A stretch of 64,000 nt of DNA from Comamonadaceae bacterium. Lineage in GTDB: Bacteria; Pseudomonadota; Gammaproteobacteria; Burkholderiales; Burkholderiaceae_C. The notes beneath the pieces are model-generated. The model saw only the letters and a program-made list of their open reading frames with translations, was not told the DNA's origin and searched no databases. The position numbers were made by a program, and so were the translations under genes. This document shows, piece after piece, positions 26,968 to 36,096 of this stretch; the first letter of the stretch is position 1; every line of letters begins with the position of its first letter. Location of the stretch: assembly GCA_013297875.1 (NCBI GenBank), contig JAAFIW010000001.1, positions 124,001 to 188,000 of the forward strand, read 5' to 3'.

Positions 26968-29169
26968 ATGACCACCTCCTCCACGCCTCGCACCCCCGTT
27001 CACAACCTGCAGGTTGCCACCGAGCTGCACAGCTTCATCAACGACCGCGTGCTGCCCGGCACCGGCATCACACCCGCGGCCTTCTGGCAGGGTTTTGATG
27101 CCATCGTGAGCGATCTGGCCCCAAAAAACGCCGCTTTGCTCGCCGAGCGCGACCGCTTGCAGACCGAGCTGGACACCTGGCACAAAGCCAACCCAGGTGC
27201 CATCACCGACATGTCCGCCTACCGCGCTTTCCTGGAAAAAATTGGCTACCTGGTGCCCCAGCCGGCCAGCGCCCAGGCCACCACCGCCAATGTGGACGCC
27301 GAGCTGGCCCTGCAAGCGGGCCCGCAGCTGGTGGTGCCCATTTTGAACGCCCGCTACGCGCTGAACGCCGCCAACGCCCGCTGGGGCTCGTTGTACGACG
27401 CGCTGTATGGCACCGACGCGATCTCAGAGGCCGATGGAGCCGCCAAAGGCCCGGGCTACAACCCGGTGCGCGGTGCGAAAGTGATTGCCTTTGCCCGCAA
27501 CTTTTTGAACCAAGCCACGCCCCTGGCCAGCGGCTCGCATGCGGACGCTATCGGCTACCGCGTGGCAAACGGCCAGCTGGTGGTGAGCCTGAAAAACGGC
27601 GGCAGCACCGGATTGAAAGACGCCAGCCAGTTCATTGGCTACCAGGGTGATAGCAGCCAGCCCACCTCCATCCTGCTGAAAAACAACGGCAACCACATCG
27701 ACATACAGATCAACCGCAGCACCCTCATTGGCCAGAGCGATGCCGCGGGCGTGAGCGACTTGGTGCTGGAATCGGCCCTGTCCACCATCCTCGATCTGGA
27801 AGACTCGGTGGCCGTAGTCGATGCGCAAGACAAGGTGGTGGCCTACAGCAACTGGCTGGGCATTCTGCAAGGCAGCTTGACCGAAGAAGTCGCCAAAGGC
27901 GGCAAAACCTTCACCCGTGGCCTGAACCCCGACCGCGTGTACACCGGTGCCGATGGCCAACCCGTCACCCTGCACGGCCGCTCGCTGATGTTCCTGCGCA
28001 ATGTGGGGCATTTGATGACCAACCCGGCCATTCTGTGGGCGGATGGCAAAGAGATTCCCGAGGGCATTCTGGATGCCGTGGTTACCACCACGATTGCGCT
28101 GCACGACCTGCAAGGCAAAAACCAAAACGGCATCAAAAACAGCCGCACCGGCAGCGTGTACATCGTCAAACCCAAAATGCACGGCCCGGCCGAAGTGGCC
28201 TTTGCCGCCGAGCTGTTTGGCCGCGTGGAAAAACTGCTGGGCCTGCCTGACAGCACCGTCAAACTGGGCATCATGGACGAAGAGCGCCGCACCAGCGCCA
28301 ACCTGAAAGCCTGCATCGCCGCCGCAGCCAGCCGCGTGGCCTTCATCAACACGGGGTTCCTGGACCGCACCGGCGACGAAATGCACACCGCCATGCAGGC
28401 CGGCCCGATGATCCGCAAGGGCGACATGAAAACCAGCGCCTGGATTGCCGCCTACGAGAAAAACAATGTGCTGGTGGGCCTTTCTTGCGGCCTGCGCGGC
28501 AAGGCCCAAATCGGCAAAGGCATGTGGGCCATGCCCGACCTGATGGCCGCGATGCTGGAGCAAAAAGTGAGTCACCCCAAAGCCGGCGCCAACACCGCCT
28601 GGGTGCCCAGCCCCACCGCCGCCACCTTGCACGCGCTGCACTACCACCAGGTGGATGTGTTTGCGGTGCAGCGCGAGCTGGAAAAAACCAATGCAGACGC
28701 CGAGCGCGACAACATCCTGAACACCCTGCTGCAAATCCCCGTCGCCACCGCGCCCACCTGGAGCGCCGCCGACAAGCAGCAAGAGCTGGACAACAACGCT
28801 CAGGGCATTCTGGGCTACGTGGTGCGCTGGATCGACCAGGGCGTGGGCTGCAGCAAAGTGCCCGATATCCACAACGTAGGCCTGATGGAAGACCGCGCCA
28901 CTCTGCGCATCAGCAGCCAGCACATCGCCAACTGGCTGCTGCACGGCGTGGTAACCGAGGCTCAGGTGCGCGAAACCTTCGAGCGCATGGCAGCAGTGGT
29001 CGATGGGCAGAACGCGGGCGATGCGCTGTATCAACCGATGGCCGGGCGGTTTGAGAAGTCGATGGCGTATCAGGCAGCTTGTGATCTGGTGTTCAAGGGG
29101 CTGGTTCAGCCCAGCGGGTATACCGAGCCGCTGCTGCATGCGTGGCGGTTGAAGGTGAAAGCAGCGTAA
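26968..29169 (+). CDS. glcB: Malate synthase G
   Basis: 733 residues, full length for isoform G. It condenses glyoxylate with acetyl-CoA to malate. Family blocks: [123 protein letters not shown], and the C-terminal [13 protein letters not shown] with the catalytic Asp just before the end of the barrel. It stands alone. A dispersed repeat and a strong terminator follow. Pieces of its 3' end recur at 30326 and 39641. Confidence 0.97.
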   Translation: MTTSSTPRTPVHNLQVATELHSFINDRVLPGTGITPAAFWQGFDAIVSDLAPKNAALLAERDRLQTELDTWHKANPGAITDMSAYRAFLEKIGYLVPQPASAQATTANVDAELALQAGPQLVVPILNARYALNAANARWGSLYDALYGTDAISEADGAAKGPGYNPVRGAKVIAFARNFLNQATPLASGSHADAIGYRVANGQLVVSLKNGGSTGLKDASQFIGYQGDSSQPTSILLKNNGNHIDIQINRSTLIGQSDAAGVSDLVLESALSTILDLEDSVAVVDAQDKVVAYSNWLGILQGSLTEEVAKGGKTFTRGLNPDRVYTGADGQPVTLHGRSLMFLRNVGHLMTNPAILWADGKEIPEGILDAVVTTTIALHDLQGKNQNGIKNSRTGSVYIVKPKMHGPAEVAFAAELFGRVEKLLGLPDSTVKLGIMDEERRTSANLKACIAAAASRVAFINTGFLDRTGDEMHTAMQAGPMIRKGDMKTSAWIAAYEKNNVLVGLSCGLRGKAQIGKGMWAMPDLMAAMLEQKVSHPKAGANTAWVPSPTAATLHALHYHQVDVFAVQRELEKTNADAERDNILNTLLQIPVATAPTWSAADKQQELDNNAQGILGYVVRWIDQGVGCSKVPDIHNVGLMEDRATLRISSQHIANWLLHGVVTEAQVRETFERMAAVVDGQNAGDALYQPMAGRFEKSMAYQAACDLVFKGLVQPSGYTEPLLHAWRLKVKAA

Positions 29170-29180
29170 GGCGTTCTACC

Positions 29181-29236
29181 CAAATTGCTATTGATTACGT
29201 AGCTGCTTGAGCAGATTCCACAAGGGCGGGTGGATT
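29181..29236 (-). repeat. Dispersed repeat directly after glcB
   Basis: AAATTGCTATTGATTACG then TAGCTGCTTGAGCAGATT. The same repeat follows each of the two glcB tail remnants. Confidence 0.85.
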
Positions 29237-29259
29237 GTTCGGCACACATTTTTGAGGGA

Positions 29260-29292
29260 AAGACGGTGCTCTGGAGCACCGTCTTTGTTTTT
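29260..29292 (+). terminator. Intrinsic terminator of glcB
   Basis: A 12-bp perfect stem AAGACGGTGCTC / GAGCACCGTCTT with a 2-base loop, followed by TGTTTTT. About 90 bp after the glcB stop. Confidence 0.9.
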
Positions 29293-29391
29293 GGCTTAAA
29301 GACACACACCAAAACTGTTTATCCATCCACTGGTGGATAAAGAAGAAACCGATAAGTCTTTGAAAATAAGAGACTTTTTCAACTTCTGCCG

Positions 29392-29419
29392 TTCATTATC
29401 TTGAGCGAAAAATAATGAA
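29392..29419. repeat. 28-bp inverted repeat, TTCATTATC-N10-AATAATGAA
   Basis: Nine-base arms with a 10-base centre TTGAGCGAAA, in an AT-rich stretch just past the stop of the SLOG remnant. It is nearly the same as the element at 30041-30068, with the same centre length. Just before it, TTTATCCA and TGGATAAA (29318-29341) form another small inverted repeat. Confidence 0.7.
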
Positions 29420-29445
29420 TTGACCCAAGCCAGTGGGCCACCCGG

Positions 29446-29998
29446 CTATGGCGGCGAGGCCAGCACGTCCACCCGCATCCCTACCTGCCGCCAGTGGTCA
29501 ATCTGCGCCGCCAGCGAACCGCCGGGGCTGGCATGGGCCACCACAATGCTTTGGGCCAACTGCGCCACCAGTGCATTGCGCTCGGTGGCCCGCTGCTGGG
29601 TTAAACGACCCGCGCCGGCCATACCGCTTACCACCGCCATGCGCCCTTTCGCCAGCAATTCAGCCACTCGGGTGCAGCTTGGCCCCTTGTACTGGGCGGG
29701 CCAACACCACCACAGTGGGGCTGCCCGCAGCCATTAAAACTTTGAGTACCGATTGCTCTAGCGGCGAGTGAAAGCCGCTGATGACGGCCCGCTTCGCATG
29801 GGCCTGATGCAAAGCCCAGTCCATCGCCGCGCGAATGGCCGTACCAGGGCATTGACGGGACGCAAAGAAACCCGTCAGCTCCAAGTCCGCAAACTCTCTC
29901 GCACCACAGCCGGTTAGCGCCGGCGGCCCATCCCATTGCCAGAGTGGCGTAACCACGGGTTTGCCCGTGGTCAATTCATCTCTGGATAATGACCGCAT
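29446..29998 (-). pseudogene. Frameshifted SLOG/DprA-like protein
   Basis: Two overlapping minus-strand frames (29660-29998 and 29446-29667) together give a DprA/Smf-like Rossmann fold: LTGCGAREFADLELTGFFAS, then AVISGFHSPLEQSVLKVLMA with VVVLARPVQGAKL, then after the shift ELLAKGRMAVVSGMAG, TERNALVAQLAQSIVVAHAS and PGGSLAAQIDHW. The first frame ends at a TGA near 29660 and the second continues the domain, so one base has been lost or gained. SLOG proteins bind nucleotides or single-stranded DNA and occur in defence and conflict systems. It appears to be the partner of the AlbA_2 remnant just upstream. A sequencing error is the alternative to a real frameshift. Confidence 0.65.
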
Positions 29999-30013
29999 CC
30001 GTAAGCCTATGAT

Positions 30014-30325
30014 TTATATAGATTTTTCGTCATTCTCATTTTCATTATCCAGGCCAAAAGATAATGAACACGTCAAATCCACCAGGCTCGCCAGCTCCGG
30101 TTTGGTGTAGCTGGCCTGTTGCCGCGAAGCGGCGGGCAATGCCACCAAGACCCCTTGCGCCACCCACTGTCGCAGCTGCTTGGATGCAGCCAGCGTGTCC
30201 AGCTCCGACATCTCGCGCAGCTTGCCGTTGGCAATGGGGCCATTGCGGTCTATCCAATCGCTCACCTGCACCCACAGCGGGGGGCGCTCTTCGTTGAGCA
30301 AGGTCACCACCAGGGCCGGCACCGC
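30014..30325 (-). pseudogene. C-terminal remnant of an AlbA_2/Schlafen-type ATP-binding protein
   Basis: About 102 residues: LLNEERPPLWVQVSDWIDRN, GPIANGKLREMSELDTLAAS, KQLRQWVAQGVLVALPA. This is the winged-helix tail that I recall at the C-terminus of AlbA_2/HATPase_c_4 'ATP-binding' proteins; the N-terminal two thirds are absent. The break at ~30325 abuts a 24-bp fragment of the glcB 3' end. It lies 15 bp upstream of the SLOG remnant on the same strand. The family call is from memory and moderate. Confidence 0.55.
30041..30068. repeat. 28-bp inverted repeat, TTCATTATC-N10-GATAATGAA
   Basis: Perfect 9-base arms with a 10-base centre CAGGCCAAAA, inside the 3' end of the AlbA_2 remnant. Pairs with the near-identical element at 29392-29419, so the two flank the SLOG gene. 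Confidence 0.8.
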
Positions 30326-30350
30326 GGCATGCGTGGCGGTTGAGGGTGAA
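30326..30350 (+). pseudogene. Short remnant of the glcB 3' end (copy B)
   Basis: GGCATGCGTGGCGGTTGA then GGGTGAA matches the glcB bases just before its stop (GCATGCGTGGCGGTTGAAGG) with one mismatch, and is followed 20 bp later by the same dispersed repeat that follows glcB. It marks the border of the first accessory cassette. Confidence 0.7.
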
Positions 30351-30369
30351 GTCTGGGTTTGAGATCAAG

Positions 30370-30425
30370 ATCGCTACTAAGTTGATAGCTGCCTGAGCAA
30401 TCAAATCCTGGGCGAATGTCACTTT
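30370..30425 (-). repeat. Dispersed repeat after glcB remnant B
   Basis: GATCGCTACTAAGTTGATAG then CTGCCTGAGCAATCAAATCC. Orientation and position relative to the glcB tail match those at the intact gene. The remaining ~70 bp before the next gene show no feature. Confidence 0.8.
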
Positions 30426-30494
30426 TCAATGAAATTGGCTCGCCCATCCACCACGTGGGCTCATAGGTGCAGCGAATCGGCTATCCGCGCAAAA

Positions 30495-31115
30495 CTAACA
30501 AGCTTGCGTCAGTGATCGCCCAAACTTTTTAAACGAAGCCAGCTTGCCCAGCTGCCCGAAATGCGCCGGTATGTTCTCGGCAATCCGGATCGCTGCCAGC
30601 TTGGGCTGATAAGTGCCTTGCGCGGGTTGCACGCCAAACGGGACCTTGTGCTGTGCAAACAGCTTCGCCAGCCGCTTTTTGGGGTTGGCCACCGTATCGG
30701 CGTTGTTTGTATTCGCGATGGTCACCGGGTGCGCTGGCCGGGACAGCACGGCTGACAGTGCTTTGCCATCTGCCAAAAGCCAAGCTTCCAGCTCTTTGTG
30801 GATGGCAATCAAAAACAAACAGGGGTGTGCGGCAACGCCTGCATTGCCAAGTGAGACTTGAAGGTCTTGCGTATCTTGCAGCTCGCCGTCTGGCCTGCCC
30901 CAGCGGGGCATGATGTCCCACATGATCAGCACGCGCTCATAACCCGTCGCAAACAGGCTGGCCGCTACATCTCCTGCTTTCGCTATCAGTTCGGGCTTGG
31001 TACCTTGTGGAAATGCTTTGACGGCAGCGTGGGGCGCAATGCGGCGGGCAAAGTGCTCAAACACCTGTGCGTCTTCGCCGCCAAGCCGCCCTTCGCAAAT
31101 GATGCCAATCTTCAT
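30495..31115 (-). CDS. DUF4276-family protein (possible TOPRIM-like nuclease)
   Basis: 206 residues. It starts MKIGIICEGRLGGED with an early acidic motif (E8), then VLIMWDIMPRWG (D67) and HKELEAWLLADGKAL (106-120). The 'E-A-W-L-L-A-D' block is shared by DUF4276 and by RloB/DUF4435-type proteins, which belong to or resemble the TOPRIM fold; the fold link is from memory. Its start overlaps the AAA ATPase stop by 4 bp (ATGA). ATPase plus TOPRIM-like pairs act as anti-phage modules (OLD/Gabija, PARIS), so an effector role is plausible but inferred. It is the last gene of the four-gene operon. Confidence 0.7.
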   Translation of the reverse strand: MKIGIICEGRLGGEDAQVFEHFARRIAPHAAVKAFPQGTKPELIAKAGDVAASLFATGYERVLIMWDIMPRWGRPDGELQDTQDLQVSLGNAGVAAHPCLFLIAIHKELEAWLLADGKALSAVLSRPAHPVTIANTNNADTVANPKKRLAKLFAQHKVPFGVQPAQGTYQPKLAAIRIAENIPAHFGQLGKLASFKKFGRSLTQAC

Positions 31116-32374
31116 TCGTCCACTCCCCAGCCGCCTTCGGGTGTTTCGCCTTGTTGCGGGTCGTCATCCGCAATGGGCGCTTGGGGTTCACGCTGCAAAG
31201 CGCTCATGGTGTAAAGCTTGCCGGGCATGAAGCGATCTCGCCATGCCTTCATTTCTTTGCGGCTGGCGGGCCACGAAAAAGCCGGGCCTTTCGGGCCGCG
31301 TTCGCACAGCAGCACATCGTCAAGATCAAGCAAGTCGAGCAGGTAGGGCGAATGGGTGGTTGCAATAACTTGCGTTCGCTCATCTTTAGCCGCAGAGCGC
31401 ATCAAGTCAACAACCAGGCCCACCGTTCGCGGGTCCAGGCCGTTTTCGACCTCTTCTATAAAAACAACGGGTGGTGGATCAGGGTCAAGTAGCGTGGCAA
31501 TCAAGGGCAGTACGCGCAAAGATCCAGACGACATCAGCCAACCAGGAATTTCGTACTTATCTTCCAGCAGTTGCACATAACTGCGACGCAATACTCCCGC
31601 GTCTAAAACCTTGGGCTCTACATCACTGGCGTAGGGCAATACATATTGCAAGGCTCTGGTGATGTCTTCAAATGCTGATGATGAGCGGTCTCGCAGATCA
31701 ATCAGGTATTCGGCGATGTTGGCACCATCGCTGGCCAATTGAATGCGTCGCTCGGTGCGTTTGACTGATTGCAGTTGCCCAATCGTGTCAGGATTCAACC
31801 GCAAGAAAAGCATCTCACGCAGGCCTCGTGTCACCTTGTCGAATGGGGCCAGGTAGGGCAGCAAAGCGTCGCCGCTACCCACGCTTTTCAGTGCTGTTTC
31901 AAGACTCGCCTGCAAATCGACTGACGATACAAGCCCCAAGCTTTGGTTGGCACGCCGACCCACGGCGTTGCGTTCAAAACTGGTTGCACCAATTGCACCT
32001 TGCTCCTGTTGAACATACAGAAAGTTGCCGTTGTTTGCCGTGTTGATGGCTATGGAAAGCTTGGCTGTCGCTTCTCTTGTTTTGATGTCCAGAGCAAACC
32101 GCATGGCATTGGGCTGTTTGGCCAGACCCACATCGGCACTGTTGGCCGCGCGCGCCGCCTGATGCCGAATGTGTTCAAACCCTTGCCAATGTTCTATGGC
32201 CGAGTCCACACCGGTTGTGACCACGCGAACATAGGTTTCAACTGCTTCCATCAGGCTGGATTTGCCGCTGCCGTTATTCCCAATGATCACGCTCAATGGC
32301 TTCAGGCGAACCAGCCCCGGCTTGCGCAGTGCCTTGAAGTTCTCTATGGAAATTGATTTGATTTGCATAGCCAT
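31112..32374 (-). CDS. AAA/ABC-type ATPase (AAA_15/AAA_21, OLD-like)
   Basis: 420 residues. It starts IKSISIENFKALRKPGLVRL, then Walker A GNNGSGKS (32-39), an ABC-signature-like MSSGSLRVLPL (281-291), Walker B VVFIEEVENGLDP (303-315) and an H-loop TTHSPYLLDLL (339-349). This order is that of SMC/RecF-like ATPases used in OLD nucleases, retron and PARIS-type defence. A second ATG at 32368 is possible. It lies 16 bp after the methylase stop and overlaps the DUF4276 gene by 4 bp, so it is part of the same operon. It probably senses a phage signal and controls the DUF4276 partner. Confidence 0.85.
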   Translation of the reverse strand: MAMQIKSISIENFKALRKPGLVRLKPLSVIIGNNGSGKSSLMEAVETYVRVVTTGVDSAIEHWQGFEHIRHQAARAANSADVGLAKQPNAMRFALDIKTREATAKLSIAINTANNGNFLYVQQEQGAIGATSFERNAVGRRANQSLGLVSSVDLQASLETALKSVGSGDALLPYLAPFDKVTRGLREMLFLRLNPDTIGQLQSVKRTERRIQLASDGANIAEYLIDLRDRSSSAFEDITRALQYVLPYASDVEPKVLDAGVLRRSYVQLLEDKYEIPGWLMSSGSLRVLPLIATLLDPDPPPVVFIEEVENGLDPRTVGLVVDLMRSAAKDERTQVIATTHSPYLLDLLDLDDVLLCERGPKGPAFSWPASRKEMKAWRDRFMPGKLYTMSALQREPQAPIADDDPQQGETPEGGWGVDE

Positions 32375-32389
32375 GCCTTTGCTAGAAGC

Positions 32390-35300
32390 TTATTGAATCA
32401 ACTGATGGGCAACGCGGCGGTAGGCATTGCGCGCATCCACCTTCACGGCCTCGGCCACCAGTGGAAACGTGGAGAGAATGTGCGCAAACTCTTCTTCAGT
32501 CAGGCCATACAGATGCGCTACCAGGCCATCCAGCTCGGCACGCAAGCTGGCGCGTTCGAGCGGGTCTGTGGCACCGTCGCGGTGGCTCGTCAAGCCGATG
32601 GCTTTGGCGAGGTCGTCGAATTCAGGAGTGGTGCAGATGAGGCGGGCGGCGCGTTGTGTGATGGCGGCAAAGCTGGGATGGCTTTCGGCGATACGCGGCA
32701 CCGGCGTGTTGTAGACGAAAAAGAAAGAGACGTGGGCGGTCACGCTTTTGCGAATGAACCAGTCAAACACGTAGCTGTTAAAAATGGCGGTGACATACAG
32801 ACGTTGCGCTTGGGTCAGGTAGGTACCGCACACGTGGCCCGCCAACACGCTGACATCATCAAAATAGACCTGCTCCAGGCTGACGGTGTGCGGGCAGAAC
32901 CGTTTGGGAGGCAAAACCGTTGAGACAACGGTTCGTTCGTTGGTGTTGGCTGCCACATCCCGAAAAGCCAACCGATAGCTGTCGTAGTTGAGTTTGAAGT
33001 CTCCCGGGGCGGGCTCGCCAACTAGGCCCAGCTTAACCATTTCCCGCCGTACTGCCTTGATGCGCGGCGCCAATAACTCGGCGCGGGCCACGGATTCCTC
33101 CAGCCAATAACGCGGCTTGGCAAAACTGTCGTCAAACTGGTGAAACTGTTTGCCTTCCCACAGCGGGAGCCTGCCAGCAGCATTTGATGTTTTATACAAA
33201 TGACTGTCATTGGTCATATGGAATTCGTTGGTGAATGACAGATTCCAATTTCCCTCGATTCGCTCACCCAGCAATGGAAATTTCAGCAATTTTTCAGCTA
33301 TCAGTACATCCGCCTCGCCTTTGAATTCCATCACAGAATGGCTGTCAGGTGAAAGTCGCTTGATGAGCTCTACGTCCAACCAAAGCGCGCCCTCTTCGGG
33401 GAATCGCACCAGTTCCTCCACGTCGTGTCGCATGAATGCCGCTGGAAAGCGAGTGGTGCCCGCGCTGCCGCCAGCCGCCTCAGTGGCAAGCCCTGCCAAT
33501 AAGTCGTTGGGCGGTGCGCTGGCGTTCAGTTCGCCCAGCGCTCTCAACCTAAGTGATGCCGCTTTTTCAAATGTGAGCACTACAAACTTGAAGCGGCTAT
33601 CCACACCTTCAAAAATGGTTTTCCGATTCTCAAAGCAAAACAATCCCTCGATCTGGGTTTTCTCAAACAGCAAATCACGTAAGCCCTTTGCACCCAGGTC
33701 GGTGTAAATACCACTCGGAATCACGATGCCGCAATGTCCACCCGGTCGCATCAAATGAAAACTACGTTCTACAAACAGCTTGTATAAATTAACGTCGCTA
33801 CCGGTCTTTTTGCCTGCCACCAAAGCGCTTTGGTGCTTGAACTCGGGTGCAGCGCGAAACCAGCCGCTCATGTAGGGAAAGCGGCTTTCATAAGCCAGCC
33901 AGGCGTCACGCACTTCGGCGTTTAGCAGTAGCTTGTTTTGCTCTTTTTCAAACTCCTTGATGGTCATTTTGTTTTTGCTGACCACGCCAGAATATTCAGC
34001 AAAAAACTCTTTGGCCTGCGGCTTGAAGACTTCCCACGGCGGGTTGGCCAAAACAATGTCGAAGCCGCCGCGCCGCTGCACGATGTCGTCAAACACATAG
34101 CCCCAATGGAATGGGGTTTGGGCATCAATGTCGGCGCGTTCAATGGCGCGCTTTCTGGGCTTGCCGAGTTGCTTTTTGCCTGCGTCCCAAGTGGCTTGTT
34201 CAAACTTCACATCGAGCTTTTCAAACTGGTCGCGCATCAACTCGTTCATGACGGCGTTGGCGTCGCGCATTTCCGCATCAATGTCATCACGCAATTCGCG
34301 CAGGTTTTGGTGCTTGCCAAATTGCTCTGCGGAATGCCGGTAAACATCGAGTTTGCGGTTTTTAGCACTCAGCAGTTCGGCAAATGGCCGGGGCCGGGTT
34401 TGGGCAAACAGGCCGAGCTGGGTGTTTTTTTGATTGAAATCAACCTCATCTACCCGCATCAGACCCACCAGTGAGTTGCCCGGCAAGATATTGAAATCAA
34501 TATTGGGCAGCGGCTCCAGGTCTTGCACCTTGCGCACCGATGACACCATGGCCAAAAACAGGCGCAGCTTGGCGATTTCGCAGGCTTCTTCCATGATGTC
34601 TACGCCGTGCAGGTTGTCAGTGACGATGCGGCGCTTGATGTAGTAGCCCACACTGGCATGGTCTTGTTGAATGCCTTTGAGCCAGGCCTGCAACTCGGCG
34701 CTGGCTCCCAGCTCTGCCCGGCCGACGACGGCGTAATACACGTTGATGAGCGTTTTGAGCGCAGCCACCAGGAATGCGCCCGAGCCTACGGCTGGGTCCA
34801 GGATAGTGATGCTGGGCAGCACGTCGTTCACTAGCTTGAGCGCGGTGCGCGCATCCATGCGGGCCAGCAACTCCGACACGCTGTCAAATTGGATGGCCTT
34901 GAGCCTCAGCTCGGGCATGGCGGGCTCCCGCACGCGCTCCAGAATCAATTTGTGAATGCTGCGCTCGGCCAGGTAGCCGGTAATTTCAGGCCTTGTGTAG
35001 TAGGCACCAAAGGCTTTTTGGTTGATGTATTTCTCAAAGATATAGCCCAGCACATCGGGGTTGATCTCATCAGCATCCCCGCCGGGCGTGTCGTCCAGAT
35101 GCCAGGTGAAGCTGGCAAACAAATTGAAGATGCCTTCAAACGCGGCGTCAGCCACGGTGAGTGATGCGCCCACGCGGGGCTGACCCAGTGTGTCCAGTTC
35201 CAGCTTGTGGTGCAAAAACAAGCCACCGTTGAGGTAAGGGATTTGGCCCGTGAGCGCCCGCGCGGCTTGGCTGCGGTCGGCTTCGGGTTTGGCGAAGGCT

Positions 35301-36091
35301 TCAAAAAACAGGGCGTTCAGGAACTCACCAAAAAAACGGTTAGCGCCGAGTTGATCACTTTTTTGTAGCTGCTCAGGCAGGTAGTTGTAGCGCTGGCCGT
35401 CTAAAAAGCCTTTTTTTTGCAGGAACCAGACAAACATCAGCCGGTTCAGCAGCACGCTGGCATACCAGCGTTTGTCGCGTTCGTTGTCAATGCCCTTGAT
35501 GTGGCCGAGCAGCGCCAGGTGCTGCTGCTGGTAGGCGGTGAAGAATTTTTTTGTGGTTTTGTCGACGTCCAGCGCAGCCTGTATGCGGCGCGCCGCTTCC
35601 AGCACGGGCAGGCGGCCCGTGGCGTCCAGCTCTGACAGCTCCACCACCATGGCTTGCAGCTTGCCGGCAAACAGGTCAACCGGCTGGCCCGCAAAGTATT
35701 CGTGGCGGCGTGGGGTGAGCTTGGGTTTGCCGGTGGCCGCATCTTTGCTGCGCTTGACCCAATACCACTGGCTTTGCAGTGGGCGCTTTTGCTGTTCGGT
35801 GAAGATGATCAGGTTTTCAGCGTGGCTGCGGGCTATGTGCTTCCAGATGCGCATGCGCAGGGTTTCGTCAGGCCAGCCGCCGCTTTCCCGCGTATCAACA
35901 ACCACTTGAATCGCCACCACACCACCCAGCTCGGCCACGGTGCGGCGGTTGAAATCAGTCTCGCCTGCTTTGTCGGCTTGCCATGCCCCCTCGGCAGGTG
36001 CGTGGTTCCAGCCCAGCACTTCGGTGAAAAGTCTGGTGAAGTCAAAGGCGCTCAGGTGCTTTTGAAAGTTGGGGAAATCGAGTTTTGCCAT
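32390..36091 (-). CDS. N6-adenine DNA methylase, large type IIG/ISP-like
   Basis: 1233 residues from ATG 36091, placed 5 bp after the helicase stop; an extension to 36124 overlaps the helicase and is not used. The AdoMet site ITILDPAVGSGAFLVAAL (~428-445) and catalytic VLANPPWEVF (NPPW ~683-686) are intact. GAYYTRPEITGYLAERSI before motif I is typical of N6 methylases. The N-terminal ~150 residues contain VVAIQVVVDTRESGGWPDE, possibly a nuclease-like or degenerate domain, and the C-terminal ~400 residues are probably target recognition. It should mark host DNA for the system whose helicase is encoded just upstream. Confidence 0.88.
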   Translation of the reverse strand: MAKLDFPNFQKHLSAFDFTRLFTEVLGWNHAPAEGAWQADKAGETDFNRRTVAELGGVVAIQVVVDTRESGGWPDETLRMRIWKHIARSHAENLIIFTEQQKRPLQSQWYWVKRSKDAATGKPKLTPRRHEYFAGQPVDLFAGKLQAMVVELSELDATGRLPVLEAARRIQAALDVDKTTKKFFTAYQQQHLALLGHIKGIDNERDKRWYASVLLNRLMFVWFLQKKGFLDGQRYNYLPEQLQKSDQLGANRFFGEFLNALFFEAFAKPEADRSQAARALTGQIPYLNGGLFLHHKLELDTLGQPRVGASLTVADAAFEGIFNLFASFTWHLDDTPGGDADEINPDVLGYIFEKYINQKAFGAYYTRPEITGYLAERSIHKLILERVREPAMPELRLKAIQFDSVSELLARMDARTALKLVNDVLPSITILDPAVGSGAFLVAALKTLINVYYAVVGRAELGASAELQAWLKGIQQDHASVGYYIKRRIVTDNLHGVDIMEEACEIAKLRLFLAMVSSVRKVQDLEPLPNIDFNILPGNSLVGLMRVDEVDFNQKNTQLGLFAQTRPRPFAELLSAKNRKLDVYRHSAEQFGKHQNLRELRDDIDAEMRDANAVMNELMRDQFEKLDVKFEQATWDAGKKQLGKPRKRAIERADIDAQTPFHWGYVFDDIVQRRGGFDIVLANPPWEVFKPQAKEFFAEYSGVVSKNKMTIKEFEKEQNKLLLNAEVRDAWLAYESRFPYMSGWFRAAPEFKHQSALVAGKKTGSDVNLYKLFVERSFHLMRPGGHCGIVIPSGIYTDLGAKGLRDLLFEKTQIEGLFCFENRKTIFEGVDSRFKFVVLTFEKAASLRLRALGELNASAPPNDLLAGLATEAAGGSAGTTRFPAAFMRHDVEELVRFPEEGALWLDVELIKRLSPDSHSVMEFKGEADVLIAEKLLKFPLLGERIEGNWNLSFTNEFHMTNDSHLYKTSNAAGRLPLWEGKQFHQFDDSFAKPRYWLEESVARAELLAPRIKAVRREMVKLGLVGEPAPGDFKLNYDSYRLAFRDVAANTNERTVVSTVLPPKRFCPHTVSLEQVYFDDVSVLAGHVCGTYLTQAQRLYVTAIFNSYVFDWFIRKSVTAHVSFFFVYNTPVPRIAESHPSFAAITQRAARLICTTPEFDDLAKAIGLTSHRDGATDPLERASLRAELDGLVAHLYGLTEEEFAHILSTFPLVAEAVKVDARNAYRRVAHQLIQ

Positions 36092-36096
36092 GGTGC

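Noticed and set aside
27424-29139. 571-codon open frame opposite glcB
   Set aside because: It is antisense to a clear malate synthase gene and has no ribosome site or recognisable domain; long antisense frames are common at this GC content.
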